DNA of 64,000 bases from Oxalobacteraceae sp. CFBP 13730. GTDB taxonomy: Bacteria > Pseudomonadota > Gammaproteobacteria > Burkholderiales > Burkholderiaceae_D. Below, piece after piece: positions 28,363 to 37,140 of the stretch. How positions within the stretch are numbered: the stretch's first letter is position 1; each line of letters begins with the position of its first letter. The notes below the pieces were generated by a model. It searched no databases and had not been told where the DNA came from. It worked only from the letters and a program-made list of their open reading frames with translations. Made by a program: the position numbers and the translations under genes. Where the stretch lies: positions 1,054,001 to 1,118,000 of the forward strand of contig JACYUQ010000003.1 in NCBI GenBank assembly GCA_014841835.1, given 5' to 3'.

Positions 28363-29883
28363 TCAAGCGAGTTTGTCGTCCGCGACCCGGTAACGCGGGT
28401 CTTCCACCAGATTCACCTCGATCATGTCCTGCGCCTTTTCCAGCAGCTCGCGGCAGTCGGGGCTCAGGTGGCGCAAATGCAGGCGCTTGCCCAGCAGGCG
28501 GTAACGCTCGGCCAGCGCGTCGATCGCCTGGATCGCCGAATGGTCCACCACGCGCGCATGCAAAAAGTCGATCACGACGTCCTGCGGATCGTCCTTCGGC
28601 GTGAAGATGCCCTGAAACGCACTGACCGACGCAAAGAACAGCGTGCCGTCGAGCGCGTACACTTTCCAGCCTTGATCATCGACCGCGACCGCCGCCTTCA
28701 CCTGGCGCGCATGCTGCCACGCGAACACCAGCGCCGAGACGATCACGCCGGTCAGCACCGCCACTGCCAGGTCGACCAGCAGCGTGATCGCCGCCACCAG
28801 CACGACCACGAACAGATCCGCGCGCGGCACGCGGCCGGCCAGGCGGAACGTGCCCCATTCGAAGGTCTTTTCGCAGACGACGAACATCACGCCGATCAGC
28901 GCCGCTAGCGGAATCGCCTCGATCCAGCTGGAGCCGAACAGGATGAAGCACAGCAGGATCACCGCCGCTGCGATGCCCGACAAGCGCCCCGTCGCGCCGC
29001 TGTTCACGTTGATCATGCTCTGGCCGATCAGCGCGCAGCCGCCCATGCCGCCAAACACGCCGCTGACCACGTTGGCCGCGCCCAGCGCCAGCGATTCGCG
29101 GTTCGGCTGGCCACGCGTGTCGGTGATTTCGTCGATCAAGGTGAGCGTGAGGAGCGATTCGATCAGGCCCACACCCGCCATCACGAGCGCATATGGGAAC
29201 ACGATGCGCAGCGTCTCCCACGTCATCGGCACGTCGGGCAGCGCGAAGCTGGGCAAGCCGCCGGCGATGGAACCGAGGTCGCCCACGGTGCGCGTCTCGA
29301 CGCCCAGCAGCGCGCAACCGACGCTGGCCACCAGGATGCCCACCAGCGTGGACGGCACCGCTTTGGTGATGCGCGGCGTCAGGTAGATCACGGCCATCGT
29401 GATGGCGATGATGACGCCCATCGTGACCAGCTGCGGGGCCGGCATCCATTGGGGCGTGCCATCCGGGCCCGCCACCTTGAAGTGCCCGAACTGGGCCAGG
29501 AAGATCACCAGCGCCAGCCCGTTGACGAAGCCGAGCATCACCGGATGCGGCACCATGCGGATGAATTTACCGAGCCGCGCGGCGGCAAACAGCAGCTGCA
29601 GCACGCCCATCAGCACCACGGCCGCCAGCAGGTACTGCGCGCCATGCTGCACCACCAGCGCGATCATCACGACGGCCAGCGAGCCGGCGGCAGCCGAGAT
29701 CATCCCGGGCCGCCCGCCAAATGCGGACGTGATGAAGGCGACCAGCACGGCGGCGTACAGGCCGGTGAGTGGCGACAGGTGGGCAACCAGGGCGAAGGCA
29801 ATCGCCTCGGGCACGAGGGCCAGGGCGACCGTCAGGCCGCTGAGCAGGTTGGTTTTGAGGTAGGCAGGCGAAAGGGAAGACAC
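28363..29883 (-). CDS. SulP-family anion transporter with STAS domain
   Basis: This 506-residue protein has about 12 membrane segments (LTVALALVPEAIAFALVA is the conserved first-helix pattern) and a C-terminal STAS domain (about residues 405-500, VVIDFLHARVVDHSAIQAIDAL). It transports sulfate, bicarbonate or related anions, in symport with Na+ or H+. The GTG at 29883 is preferred because GGAG lies six bases before it; a TTG at 29910 would add nine residues. It overlaps no neighbour and stands alone on this strand. Confidence 0.88.
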   Translation of the reverse strand: MSSLSPAYLKTNLLSGLTVALALVPEAIAFALVAHLSPLTGLYAAVLVAFITSAFGGRPGMISAAAGSLAVVMIALVVQHGAQYLLAAVVLMGVLQLLFAAARLGKFIRMVPHPVMLGFVNGLALVIFLAQFGHFKVAGPDGTPQWMPAPQLVTMGVIIAITMAVIYLTPRITKAVPSTLVGILVASVGCALLGVETRTVGDLGSIAGGLPSFALPDVPMTWETLRIVFPYALVMAGVGLIESLLTLTLIDEITDTRGQPNRESLALGAANVVSGVFGGMGGCALIGQSMINVNSGATGRLSGIAAAVILLCFILFGSSWIEAIPLAALIGVMFVVCEKTFEWGTFRLAGRVPRADLFVVVLVAAITLLVDLAVAVLTGVIVSALVFAWQHARQVKAAVAVDDQGWKVYALDGTLFFASVSAFQGIFTPKDDPQDVVIDFLHARVVDHSAIQAIDALAERYRLLGKRLHLRHLSPDCRELLEKAQDMIEVNLVEDPRYRVADDKLA

Positions 29884-29957
29884 GAAAAGCTCCGGCGGGT
29901 GACGCGGCAAGGGGCTCGCATGTTACCAGCAAGCGCCTTGCGCGTCTGGCGCCGGGC

Positions 29958-30308
29958 TTATTTTTTGGTCACGAGCTGGCCCGGCAAACTGCCCAGGTAC
30001 GCGCCCAGATCGGCCATGTCGCGGTTCGACAGCGGCTGCACCAGCGCCGCCATGATCGGGTTCACGCGCCCGTTCGGACCGGCGCCGCGCTTGTAGGCAC
30101 GCAGCGCCGTCGTCAGGTAGTCGGCGTGCTGGCCGGCCAGTTTGGGGTAGCTCGGGTCGATCGGCTTGTTGAAGTCGGTGCCGTGGCACGAGGCGCAGTT
30201 GTGCGTCTTGGCCAGCGCCGCGCCGCGCGCGATGTCGGCGGCCGATGCGCTTGCGCCCAGTGCGCCCAGCACCATTGAAAGGACAATCCGTTGCATGGCG
30301 TGGTTCAT
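29958..30308 (-). CDS. Small class I cytochrome c (c4-like half)
   Basis: This 116-residue periplasmic protein has a signal peptide (LSMVLGALGASASA), haem motif CASCH and an axial Met in NPIMAALV. It is a monohaem c-type electron carrier. The ATG overlaps the stop of the upstream cytochrome gene (ATGA), so the two are made together and may pair as a split cytochrome c4. The ATG at 30296 is an alternative start. Confidence 0.87.
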   Translation of the reverse strand: MNHAMQRIVLSMVLGALGASASAADIARGAALAKTHNCASCHGTDFNKPIDPSYPKLAGQHADYLTTALRAYKRGAGPNGRVNPIMAALVQPLSNRDMADLGAYLGSLPGQLVTKK

Positions 30309-30655
30309 CGCGTGGCCACCGTCTGTTGGGAGTAATAGGCCGCCACGTCGGCGATGTCCTGGTCGCTCAGCGACTTGGCGATATTGACCATCGACGGATG
30401 TTTGCGGTCGCCCTTGCGGTAAGCCTTCAGGGCGGATTCGAGATACCTGGCGGACTGGCCGCCGATCATGGGCACCCGGTAGACCTCGGGAAAGGCCGTC
30501 TTGTAGCCGCCCTGGATGCCGTGACAGCCGATGCACATCTCGACCTTGGCGACGGCCGCCTTGGGATTGCCGACGACTTCCGCGGCCGTGGCGACGGCGC
30601 TGCCGGCGGTACAGGCGCAGGCTGCCAGTACCAGTGGTGCCAAACTTGTTTTCAT
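30305..30655 (-). CDS. Small class I cytochrome c (c4-like half)
   Basis: This 116-residue protein has a signal peptide (ending ATAAE), haem motif CIGCH and a likely axial Met in HPSMVNIA. It is similar in length and layout to its downstream neighbour, which its stop codon overlaps. Together they resemble the two lobes of dihaem cytochrome c4. The 176-base gap before the divergent moxR gene shows no clear regulator site. Confidence 0.87.
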   Translation of the reverse strand: MKTSLAPLVLAACACTAGSAVATAAEVVGNPKAAVAKVEMCIGCHGIQGGYKTAFPEVYRVPMIGGQSARYLESALKAYRKGDRKHPSMVNIAKSLSDQDIADVAAYYSQQTVATR

Positions 30656-30831
30656 GGGCGTCTCTTAGTTGTAATTCGAAAACCGCAACCGCATAAAAAG
30701 TTAGCAAAGGTCTACCAACGGGCCGATTCTATCTGAAGACTTGACACCAGTCTACAAACCGGACGGCGGCGGCGTGGCCAAGGTTATGGCGTATACTTCC
30801 TGCCACCGACCGACTCGACAAAGCACCCGCC

Positions 30832-31689
30832 ATGCATGCTGCTCCCCGCTTCGAAGGCAGCGACAAGTACGTCGCCACCGCCGACCTGAAACTGGCCGTC
30901 AACGCGGCCCTGACGCTGGGCCGCCCGCTCCTGATCAAGGGCGAGCCGGGCACCGGCAAGACCATGCTGGCCGAAGAAGTCGCGGCCAGCCTGAACATGC
31001 CGCTGCTGCAGTGGCACGTCAAATCGACCACCAAGGCCCAGCAGGGCCTGTACGAATACGATGCCGTCTCGCGCCTGCGCGACTCGCAGCTGGGCGACGA
31101 GCGCGTGCGCGACATCCAGAACTACATCGTCAAGGGCGTGCTGTGGCAAGCCTTCACGGCGCCCGAACCCGTCGTGCTCCTGATCGATGAAGTCGACAAG
31201 GCCGACATCGAGTTTCCGAACGACCTGCTGCGCGAACTCGATCGCATGGAGTTCTATGTGTATGAAACGCGCGAGATGGTCGTGGCCACCCACCGCCCGC
31301 TCGTGATCATCACGTCCAACAACGAGAAGGAACTGCCGGACGCCTTCCTGCGCCGCTGCTTCTTCCACTACATCCAGTTCCCGGACCGCGAGACGATGGC
31401 CGACATCGTCGGCGTGCACTTTCCGAACCTGCGCCAGGACTTGCTGACCGCGGCGCTGCAAAGCTTCTATGCCATGCGCGATGTCCCCGGCATCAAGAAG
31501 AAGCCGTCGACGTCGGAATTTCTCGACTGGCTCAAATTGCTGCTGGCCGAGGACGTGCCGGCCGAAGCCCTGCGCGCCAGCGCCGAAGGCAAGGTGGGCA
31601 TCCCGCCGCTGCACGGCGCCCTGCTCAAGAACGAGCAGGATGTGGGCCTGTTCGAGCGCCTGATGTTCATGGCGCGGAACAACCGGTGA
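30832..31689 (+). CDS. MoxR-type AAA+ ATPase
   Basis: This 285-residue ATPase has Walker A (GEPGTGKTM), Walker B (VVLLIDEVDKAD) and sensor 1 (VIITSNNEKELPDAFLRRC). MoxR proteins act as chaperones that mature enzyme complexes with a VWA partner. The VWA gene follows 26 bases later. The client cannot be identified from the neighbourhood. Confidence 0.9.
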   Translation: MHAAPRFEGSDKYVATADLKLAVNAALTLGRPLLIKGEPGTGKTMLAEEVAASLNMPLLQWHVKSTTKAQQGLYEYDAVSRLRDSQLGDERVRDIQNYIVKGVLWQAFTAPEPVVLLIDEVDKADIEFPNDLLRELDRMEFYVYETREMVVATHRPLVIITSNNEKELPDAFLRRCFFHYIQFPDRETMADIVGVHFPNLRQDLLTAALQSFYAMRDVPGIKKKPSTSEFLDWLKLLLAEDVPAEALRASAEGKVGIPPLHGALLKNEQDVGLFERLMFMARNNR

Positions 31690-31714
31690 TGGTGGCGCCA
31701 GCCCCCTCGATGCG

Positions 31715-32884
31715 ATGCTGATCGATTTTTTCCGCGCCCTGCGCGAGGCCCGCATCCCGGTCTCGATCCGCGAATTCCTGACGCTGCTCGACGCCCTGCA
31801 ACGCGGCGTGATCGCGCCGTCCCTCGACGACTTCTACTATCTTGCACGCTTGACGCTGGTGAAGGATGAAGCCCATTTCGACAAGTTCGATCGCGTCTTC
31901 GGCGCCTGGTTCCGCGGCGTGGATGCGGTGTTCGACGCGAAGGCCGAGATTCCGCTCGACTGGCTGATCAAGCGCTTCGAGCGCGAACTCACGCCGGAGC
32001 AAAAGGCGCAGCTCGAAAAATTCGGCTACGACAAGCTGCAGCAGCGCCTGCAGGAACTCTTAAAAGAGCAGAAGGAACGCCACGCGGGCGGCAGCAAGTG
32101 GATCGGCACCGGCGGCACGTCGCCGTTCGGGCATGGCGGCACCAACCCCGAAGGCATCCGCATCGGCGGCGAGAGCCGGAATCGCACCGCTGTGAAAGTG
32201 TGGGACCAGCGCACCTACCGCGACTACGACGGCGAGCGCGAACTGGGCACGCGCAACCTGAAGGTGGCGCTGCGCCGCCTGCGCCGCTTCGCGCGCCAGG
32301 GTGCGGCCGATGAACTGGCGCTGGACGACACGATCCGCGCCACCGCCAGCAACGCCGGCTGGCTCGACATCCGCATGCGGCCCGAGCGCAAGAACCGGAT
32401 CAAGGTGGTGATGCTGTTCGACGTCGGCGGCTCGATGGACGACCATATCGAACGCACCGAAGAACTGTTCTCGGCCGCCAGCAGCGAATTCAAGAACATG
32501 GAGTTCTACTACTTCCACAACTGCGTCTACGACTACCTGTGGAAGAACAACGCACGCCGCCACAGCGAGCGCTTTGCCACCTGGGACGTGCTGCGTAAAT
32601 ATCCGGCCGATACGCGCGTGCTGTTCGTCGGCGACGCCACCATGAGTCCGTACGAAGTCATGGCGCCCGGTGGCTCGGTCGAATACAACAACGACGAAGC
32701 CGGCGCGGTCTGGCTGGCGCGCTTCATGACCGCGTTTCCAAAGTGCGCCTGGCTCAATCCGGAACCCGAGCACCTGTGGCAGTACCGGCAATCGATCGCG
32801 CTGATTCGCCAGGTGATGAGCAACCGGATGTTCCCGATCACGCTGGAGGGCCTGGAACGGGCCATGCGCTTGTTGAGCAAGTAG
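31715..32884 (+). CDS. VWA-domain (CoxE-like) protein, MoxR partner
   Basis: This 389-residue protein has an N-terminal helical CoxE-like region and a C-terminal VWA domain from about residue 225 (VVMLFDVGGSMDDH). The metal-ion site reads DVGGS where most VWA domains have DxSxS, so the first Ser is replaced by Gly. A Gly-rich loop (SPFGHGGTNPEG) lies between the domains. With the MoxR ATPase it probably forms a chaperone pair for a metalloprotein. Confidence 0.87.
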   Translation: MLIDFFRALREARIPVSIREFLTLLDALQRGVIAPSLDDFYYLARLTLVKDEAHFDKFDRVFGAWFRGVDAVFDAKAEIPLDWLIKRFERELTPEQKAQLEKFGYDKLQQRLQELLKEQKERHAGGSKWIGTGGTSPFGHGGTNPEGIRIGGESRNRTAVKVWDQRTYRDYDGERELGTRNLKVALRRLRRFARQGAADELALDDTIRATASNAGWLDIRMRPERKNRIKVVMLFDVGGSMDDHIERTEELFSAASSEFKNMEFYYFHNCVYDYLWKNNARRHSERFATWDVLRKYPADTRVLFVGDATMSPYEVMAPGGSVEYNNDEAGAVWLARFMTAFPKCAWLNPEPEHLWQYRQSIALIRQVMSNRMFPITLEGLERAMRLLSK

Positions 32885-32955
32885 TGTTAGCACGGACACG
32901 GACGCGAGCCGCCACGCGCACTAGAATCGCGCAACGATAAGAAGAAGGAGACCGC

Positions 32956-34146
32956 ATGCCTGATCTGTTGTCCGTATTGACGAGCCTTGCCTGGCCGCTG
33001 GCGATTGCGCTGGCGTGGCTGGCCGGTGAATTTGGCCAGCGCTGGACCGGCCTGCCCCGCATCAGCTTCTACGGTCTGGCCGGCTTCGCGCTGGGCAGCG
33101 CGCAGATCGGCGTGCTGCCTGCCGCCGATCTGGGCCCGGTCGCGCTGCTGGCCAATATCGCCTTCGGCCTGGTCCTGTTCGAACTGGGCAACCGCATCAA
33201 CCTGCGCTGGCTGGTCAACAATCCGTGGATCGGCGTAGCCGGCCTGGTCGAATCGACGCTGACGTTCGTGGCCGTCTACCTCGTTGCGATCGCGTTTGGC
33301 GCGGCCCAGATCACGGCGCTGCTGATGGCGGCGCTCTCGATGGCCACCTCGCCTGCCACCGTCGTGCGGGTCATCAACGAACAGAAAAGCTCGGGCCAGA
33401 TGACCGAGCGCGTGCTGCACCTGTCGGCCCAGAACTGCGTGCTGGCCGTGTTCGCGTTCAACGCCATCATCGGCATCTGGCTGTTCCGCACGCAGGACGC
33501 CGTCAGCGAGGCAGTGTGGCAAAGCCTGGTCATGCTTGCGGCGTCGATCGTGGCCGGCGCCGTGTTCGGCCTGCTGGTGCCGGCGCTGTTGCGCGCGATC
33601 GGCAATGCGCAGCAGGACACGACCGTCGCGTTTGCGCTGGCCGTGATCCTCTTGGTGTCGATGTGCGATGTCGGCGGCCTGTCGCCGGTCGTGGCGGCGC
33701 TGGCCTTCGGCCTGACCGTGCGCTCGCGCCGCGTGACCTTTACCCAGACCCAGCGCAATTTCGGCGCGCTGGGCGAAGTGCTCACCGTGCTGCTGTTCGT
33801 CTACGCCGCCTCGACCCTCGACTGGCGCCTGGTGACGGCCGGCGGCGTGATGGCAGTGGTCGTCGTGCTGGTGCGGCTGCTGGCCAAGACCGCCGGGGTG
33901 GCCGCGTTCTCGCACCTGTCGGGCGTCACCTGGCGCAAGGGTGCGCTCACCGGCCTGGGCCTGGCACCGCTGGCCGTGTTCGTGATCCTGATGCTCGAAC
34001 ATGCGCGCTATGCCGGCCTGAAAGTGGTCGACGAGCTGCACACGATGGCCGCGGTGGCGATGCTGCTGGAAGTCTTCGGCCCGATCATCATCCAGCGCGC
34101 CCTGATCTGGGCACGCGAAGCACCGGAGTCGCATCATGCCCCTTGA
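32956..34146 (+). CDS. CPA2-family cation:proton antiporter
   Basis: This 396-residue protein has about 12 membrane segments of the Na+/H+ exchanger (KefC/CPA2) superfamily, with [15 protein letters not shown] and [13 protein letters not shown] as family-like text. It has no C-terminal RCK/KTN domain, so it lacks the regulatory part of KefB/KefC. It exchanges Na+ or K+ for H+. The end overlaps the ybdK start by 11 bases, indicating co-translation. Confidence 0.83.
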   Translation: MPDLLSVLTSLAWPLAIALAWLAGEFGQRWTGLPRISFYGLAGFALGSAQIGVLPAADLGPVALLANIAFGLVLFELGNRINLRWLVNNPWIGVAGLVESTLTFVAVYLVAIAFGAAQITALLMAALSMATSPATVVRVINEQKSSGQMTERVLHLSAQNCVLAVFAFNAIIGIWLFRTQDAVSEAVWQSLVMLAASIVAGAVFGLLVPALLRAIGNAQQDTTVAFALAVILLVSMCDVGGLSPVVAALAFGLTVRSRRVTFTQTQRNFGALGEVLTVLLFVYAASTLDWRLVTAGGVMAVVVVLVRLLAKTAGVAAFSHLSGVTWRKGALTGLGLAPLAVFVILMLEHARYAGLKVVDELHTMAAVAMLLEVFGPIIIQRALIWAREAPESHHAP

Positions 34147-35263
34147 CGCTTTCAATCCGTCCGCGCCGCTCACCTTCGGGGTCGAGCTCGAACTGCAACT
34201 GGTGAACCTGTCGGACTTCAACCTGACCGCCGCCAGTCCCGACCTGATGCACCTGCTGGAGCGCAAGCCGTTCCCTGGCAACGTCACACCCGAAATCACC
34301 GAGAGCATGATCGAGATTAATTCGAGCGTGCACAAGGCGTATGGTCCGTTGCTGGCCGAGCTGACCGAGATCCGCGACACGCTCGTCGCGGCCAGCGACA
34401 CGCTCAATATCGGCATTGCCGGCGGTGGCACGCACCCGTTCCAGCACTGGTCCGACCAGCGCATTTCGGCCAAGCCGCGCTACGAATATTTATCGCAGCT
34501 GTACGGCTACCTGGCCAAGCAGTTCACGGTATTCGGCCAGCATGTGCACATCGGCTGCGCCAATGGCGACGATGCGATGTACCTGTTGCACGCGCTGAAC
34601 CGCTACCTGCCGCACTTCATCGCGCTGTCGGCATCGTCGCCGTTCGTGCAGGGGCACGACAGCCTGTTCGAATCGGCACGCTTGAATTCCGTGTTTGCGT
34701 TTCCGATGAGCGGCCGCGCGCCCTTCACGCTCAGCTGGCAGGAGTTCACCGACGTGTACTTCGCCAAAATGGAACGCACGAACATCATCAAGAGCATGAA
34801 GGATTTTTACTGGGACCTGCGACCCAAACCCGAATTCGGCACGATCGAGCTGCGCGTGTGCGACACGCCGCTGACGGTGGAGCGCGCTGCAGCGCTGGCC
34901 GCCTACCTGCAGGCGCTGTGCCGCCATCTGCTTGAGAAAAAAGACGAAGCGCCGGTCGAAGATGACTACCTCGTCTACAACTACAACCGCTTCCAGGCGT
35001 GCCGCTTTGGCCTGGATGGCAGCATCACGCATCCGAAAACCTACGACAGCATCGTGATCCGCGACGATATCCTGGCCACGCTCGAACGGATGCTGCCGCA
35101 CGCCGAAGCGCTGGGCAGCGTCGAAGCACTGCAGCACCTGGCGGCGGCCGCGCGCGGCGGCAGCGATGCAGCCATCCTGCGTCGCCACGCCGAGCGCGAA
35201 GGCTCGGTCGAAGGCATGGTCAATGCGGCGATCGGGCACTTCCGGGGTGACCGCGTGGCGTGA
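34136..35263 (+). CDS. ybdK: YbdK-type carboxylate-amine ligase (GCS2 family)
   Basis: This 375-residue protein belongs to the glutamate-cysteine ligase family 2: [30 protein letters not shown] and VFGQHVHIG are the conserved active-site texts. E. coli YbdK has weak glutamate-cysteine ligase activity; the physiological substrate is unsettled. Its start overlaps the antiporter gene, an arrangement that suggests a link between thiol or gamma-glutamyl compounds and cation export. Confidence 0.9.
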   Translation: MPLDAFNPSAPLTFGVELELQLVNLSDFNLTAASPDLMHLLERKPFPGNVTPEITESMIEINSSVHKAYGPLLAELTEIRDTLVAASDTLNIGIAGGGTHPFQHWSDQRISAKPRYEYLSQLYGYLAKQFTVFGQHVHIGCANGDDAMYLLHALNRYLPHFIALSASSPFVQGHDSLFESARLNSVFAFPMSGRAPFTLSWQEFTDVYFAKMERTNIIKSMKDFYWDLRPKPEFGTIELRVCDTPLTVERAAALAAYLQALCRHLLEKKDEAPVEDDYLVYNYNRFQACRFGLDGSITHPKTYDSIVIRDDILATLERMLPHAEALGSVEALQHLAAAARGGSDAAILRRHAEREGSVEGMVNAAIGHFRGDRVA

Positions 35264-35273
35264 GCTGCGCGAA

Positions 35274-35618
35274 TCAGCCGTGCACTTCCCGGCTGTCTGA
35301 CGGCGCCTGTTCCCGCTGCTGCATCCCGTAGTCGCGCACCACGTGCGCCACGCGCAAGCGGTAGTCGCGAAACATCCCGTCACGACCGGCAGCCTGCGCC
35401 GCCTGGTGCGCTTCCAGCGTACGCCAGCGCTGCACGGCGGCTTCATCGCGCCAGAATGACAACGACAGCAGTCGGCCGGGCTGCGTGAGCGATTCGAAAC
35501 GTTCCACCGCCAGGAAACCATCGATCCCCTCGAGCGCAGTGCCCAGCGCCTGCGCCGTGGCGAGATACTCGGGCTGGCGCGCCGGATCGGGTTCGACTTC
35601 GAAGATGACCGCGATCAT
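35274..35618 (-). CDS. Antibiotic biosynthesis monooxygenase (ABM) domain protein
   Basis: This 114-residue protein has the ABM dimeric alpha-beta barrel fold: [22 protein letters not shown] at the start, then [24 protein letters not shown]. Members are small quinone- or haem-related oxygenases, or have unknown activity. It is the second gene of a two-gene unit; its ATG overlaps the stop of the NIPSNAP gene (ATGA). Confidence 0.85.
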   Translation of the reverse strand: MIAVIFEVEPDPARQPEYLATAQALGTALEGIDGFLAVERFESLTQPGRLLSLSFWRDEAAVQRWRTLEAHQAAQAAGRDGMFRDYRLRVAHVVRDYGMQQREQAPSDSREVHG

Positions 35619-35941
35619 GCACGGCTCCCGAGCGTGCCCTCCACCGCTTCAGTGAACGTGCGCGTTTCACGCACGATGAAACGCCCCTCGCGCGCCAGCG
35701 CGAAATTGGCGCGCGCTTCGTCATCCGTCTTCAAGCGTGTGCGGTACGCTTCGTAGTCGGCCAGACTGGCAAAGCCCACCAGCCCCCAGGCCTCGTCGTT
35801 GGTGCCTTCGTGAGGCAGGAAGTAGCCAATCAGCGCACCACCGAGCCGGGGAATGATGCGGCCCCAGTTGGTGGCGTATTCACGAAACTGCTCGCGTTGA
35901 AAGGGATCGATGCGGTAGCGGATGAAACAGGTAATGGTCAT
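35615..35941 (-). CDS. NIPSNAP family protein
   Basis: This 108-residue protein has the NIPSNAP fold ([33 protein letters not shown] and [15 protein letters not shown]), a ferredoxin-like barrel related to ABM proteins. No activity is known for bacterial members. It is divergent from an ArsR-type regulator 72 bases away, which probably controls it. Confidence 0.87.
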   Translation of the reverse strand: MTITCFIRYRIDPFQREQFREYATNWGRIIPRLGGALIGYFLPHEGTNDEAWGLVGFASLADYEAYRTRLKTDDEARANFALAREGRFIVRETRTFTEAVEGTLGSRA

Positions 35942-35991
35942 GGTGACTCCTCGGGTTTGGAGCAGTCACCTTAGCCTGATGCCGTGGCCAG

Positions 35992-36015
35992 ATGCTTCGG
36001 TTAAGATCGAAGCAT
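35992..36015. promoter_or_regulatory. Palindromic operator overlapping the ArsR start codon
   Basis: ATGCTTCG (35992-35999) and CGAAGCAT (36008-36015) are perfect complements around 8 bases. The right arm includes the first two bases of the regulator's ATG. It lies in the gap between the regulator and the divergent NIPSNAP/ABM genes, so it is a likely self-binding site. Confidence 0.6.
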
Positions 36016-36745
36016 GAGAGACGGTCCCAATATCACCACCATCGCCGCACTGATCGGCGACCAGGCGCGCGCGCAGGCCCTGACCTTGCTGATGGCCGGG
36101 CGGGCGCTCACCGCCACCGAGCTGGCCGATGCGGCAGGCGTCACGCGCCAGACGATCAGCACCCACCTGGCCAAGCTGGTCGATGCCGGGCTGCTGGCCG
36201 TTCAGGCGCAGGGACGGCACCGGTATTTCAGCATCGCCGATGCCGACGTGGCGGCGCTGCTCGAGACGCTGATGGGCATCGCGTTTGGCGCCGGCACGCT
36301 GCCGCTGCACCTGAAACTGGGCCCGTCCGCGCCAGCCCTGCGCAAGGCGCGTGTCTGCTACGACCATCTGGCCGGCGAGCTTGGCGTGCTGCTGCATGAC
36401 CGGCTGGCTGCGCGAGGCGCGTTCGGCTTCGGCGCCGACGGCATGGTGCTCACGACCGCAGGCGCGTCACTGATCGGCCAGCTGGGCGTCGACACCCCTG
36501 CGCTGACCCGATCGCGGCGCCCCGTGTGCCGCACTTGCCTGGACTGGAGCGAGCGGCGTCACCATCTGGCCGGCGCACTGGGCAGCGCCCTGCTCAACCG
36601 GTTCGAACAACTCGGCTGGGCGCGCCGCGTGGCGTGTTCGCGCGTTATAGCGTTCGATGCGCAGGGCGAGATCGCCCTGCGTGGCTGGCTGGATCAGGTC
36701 AGCCCGCCACCGGCACGCCCTTGCCAACCCAGCCCGTCTTCATGA
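36014..36745 (+). CDS. ArsR-type winged-helix regulator with extra C-terminal domain
   Basis: This 243-residue protein has an N-terminal winged helix of the ArsR family (residues 5-85, ALTATELADAAGVTRQTISTHLAKLVDAGLL). A longer C-terminal part (about 100-240) contains a CRTCLDWSERRHHLAGALG segment of the kind seen in a subset of long ArsR proteins. It probably represses the divergent NIPSNAP/ABM pair. No clear Shine-Dalgarno precedes the ATG. The last 47 bases overlap, in antisense, the end of the next gene. Confidence 0.85.
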   Translation: MRDGPNITTIAALIGDQARAQALTLLMAGRALTATELADAAGVTRQTISTHLAKLVDAGLLAVQAQGRHRYFSIADADVAALLETLMGIAFGAGTLPLHLKLGPSAPALRKARVCYDHLAGELGVLLHDRLAARGAFGFGADGMVLTTAGASLIGQLGVDTPALTRSRRPVCRTCLDWSERRHHLAGALGSALLNRFEQLGWARRVACSRVIAFDAQGEIALRGWLDQVSPPPARPCQPSPSS

Positions 36746-37046
36746 AGCGCGCCAGGAGCGGCTGTTTGGCTGGCGCCGGCGCCGGCAGCCTGGCATCGAC
36801 CACGTTCGCCCATTGGTCGGCCAACTGCTCGCAGGTGGCGCGCAGCACCGGGTCGATCGTCGGCAGGCGCGCCAGCGCGCACAGGTGGCGCTCGATCACG
36901 GACGCCAGCTTGACGCACGGCGGCTCGCCGTCGCCCTTGGCGCTGTAATGCGACATCAGGTGCAGCAGCGAGGCGACCAGCAGCGTGTCCTGGTTGCGCG
37001 GCTCGGCTGCTGTGGATGGCGTGGTGGGTGTGGGGGAAATCGTCAT
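36699..37046 (-). CDS. Uncharacterised 115-residue protein behind a Fur box
   Basis: No family is recognised. The protein is helical, with a polar Thr/Pro-rich N-terminus and a core LLVASLLHLMSHYSAKGDGEPPCVKLASVIERHLCALARLP. It has two cysteines in the core and one later, and no signal peptide or membrane segment. A strong Fur-box palindrome lies 35 bases before the ATG, so it should be made in iron limitation. Its 3' end overlaps the convergent ArsR gene by 47 bases. Confidence 0.72.
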   Translation of the reverse strand: MTISPTPTTPSTAAEPRNQDTLLVASLLHLMSHYSAKGDGEPPCVKLASVIERHLCALARLPTIDPVLRATCEQLADQWANVVDARLPAPAPAKQPLLARFMKTGWVGKGVPVAG

Positions 37047-37080
37047 GCGAAGCGCTCCATGGACCAGAACAAGACAATGG

Positions 37081-37099
37081 GATGAGAATGATTCTCATT
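37081..37099 (-). promoter_or_regulatory. Fur box upstream of the 115-residue protein gene
   Basis: GATGAGAATGATTCTCATT contains the perfect palindrome GAGAAT-G-ATTCTC and closely matches the 19-base Fur consensus (GATAATGATAATCATTATC). It lies between the 3' end of the amidotransferase gene and the start of the 115-residue gene, both minus-strand, so only the latter promoter is a sensible target. Confidence 0.75.
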
Positions 37100-37140
37100 C
37101 ATTATTCCCGTGTCACACGGCGAAAGCAAGCGATTTTGTT

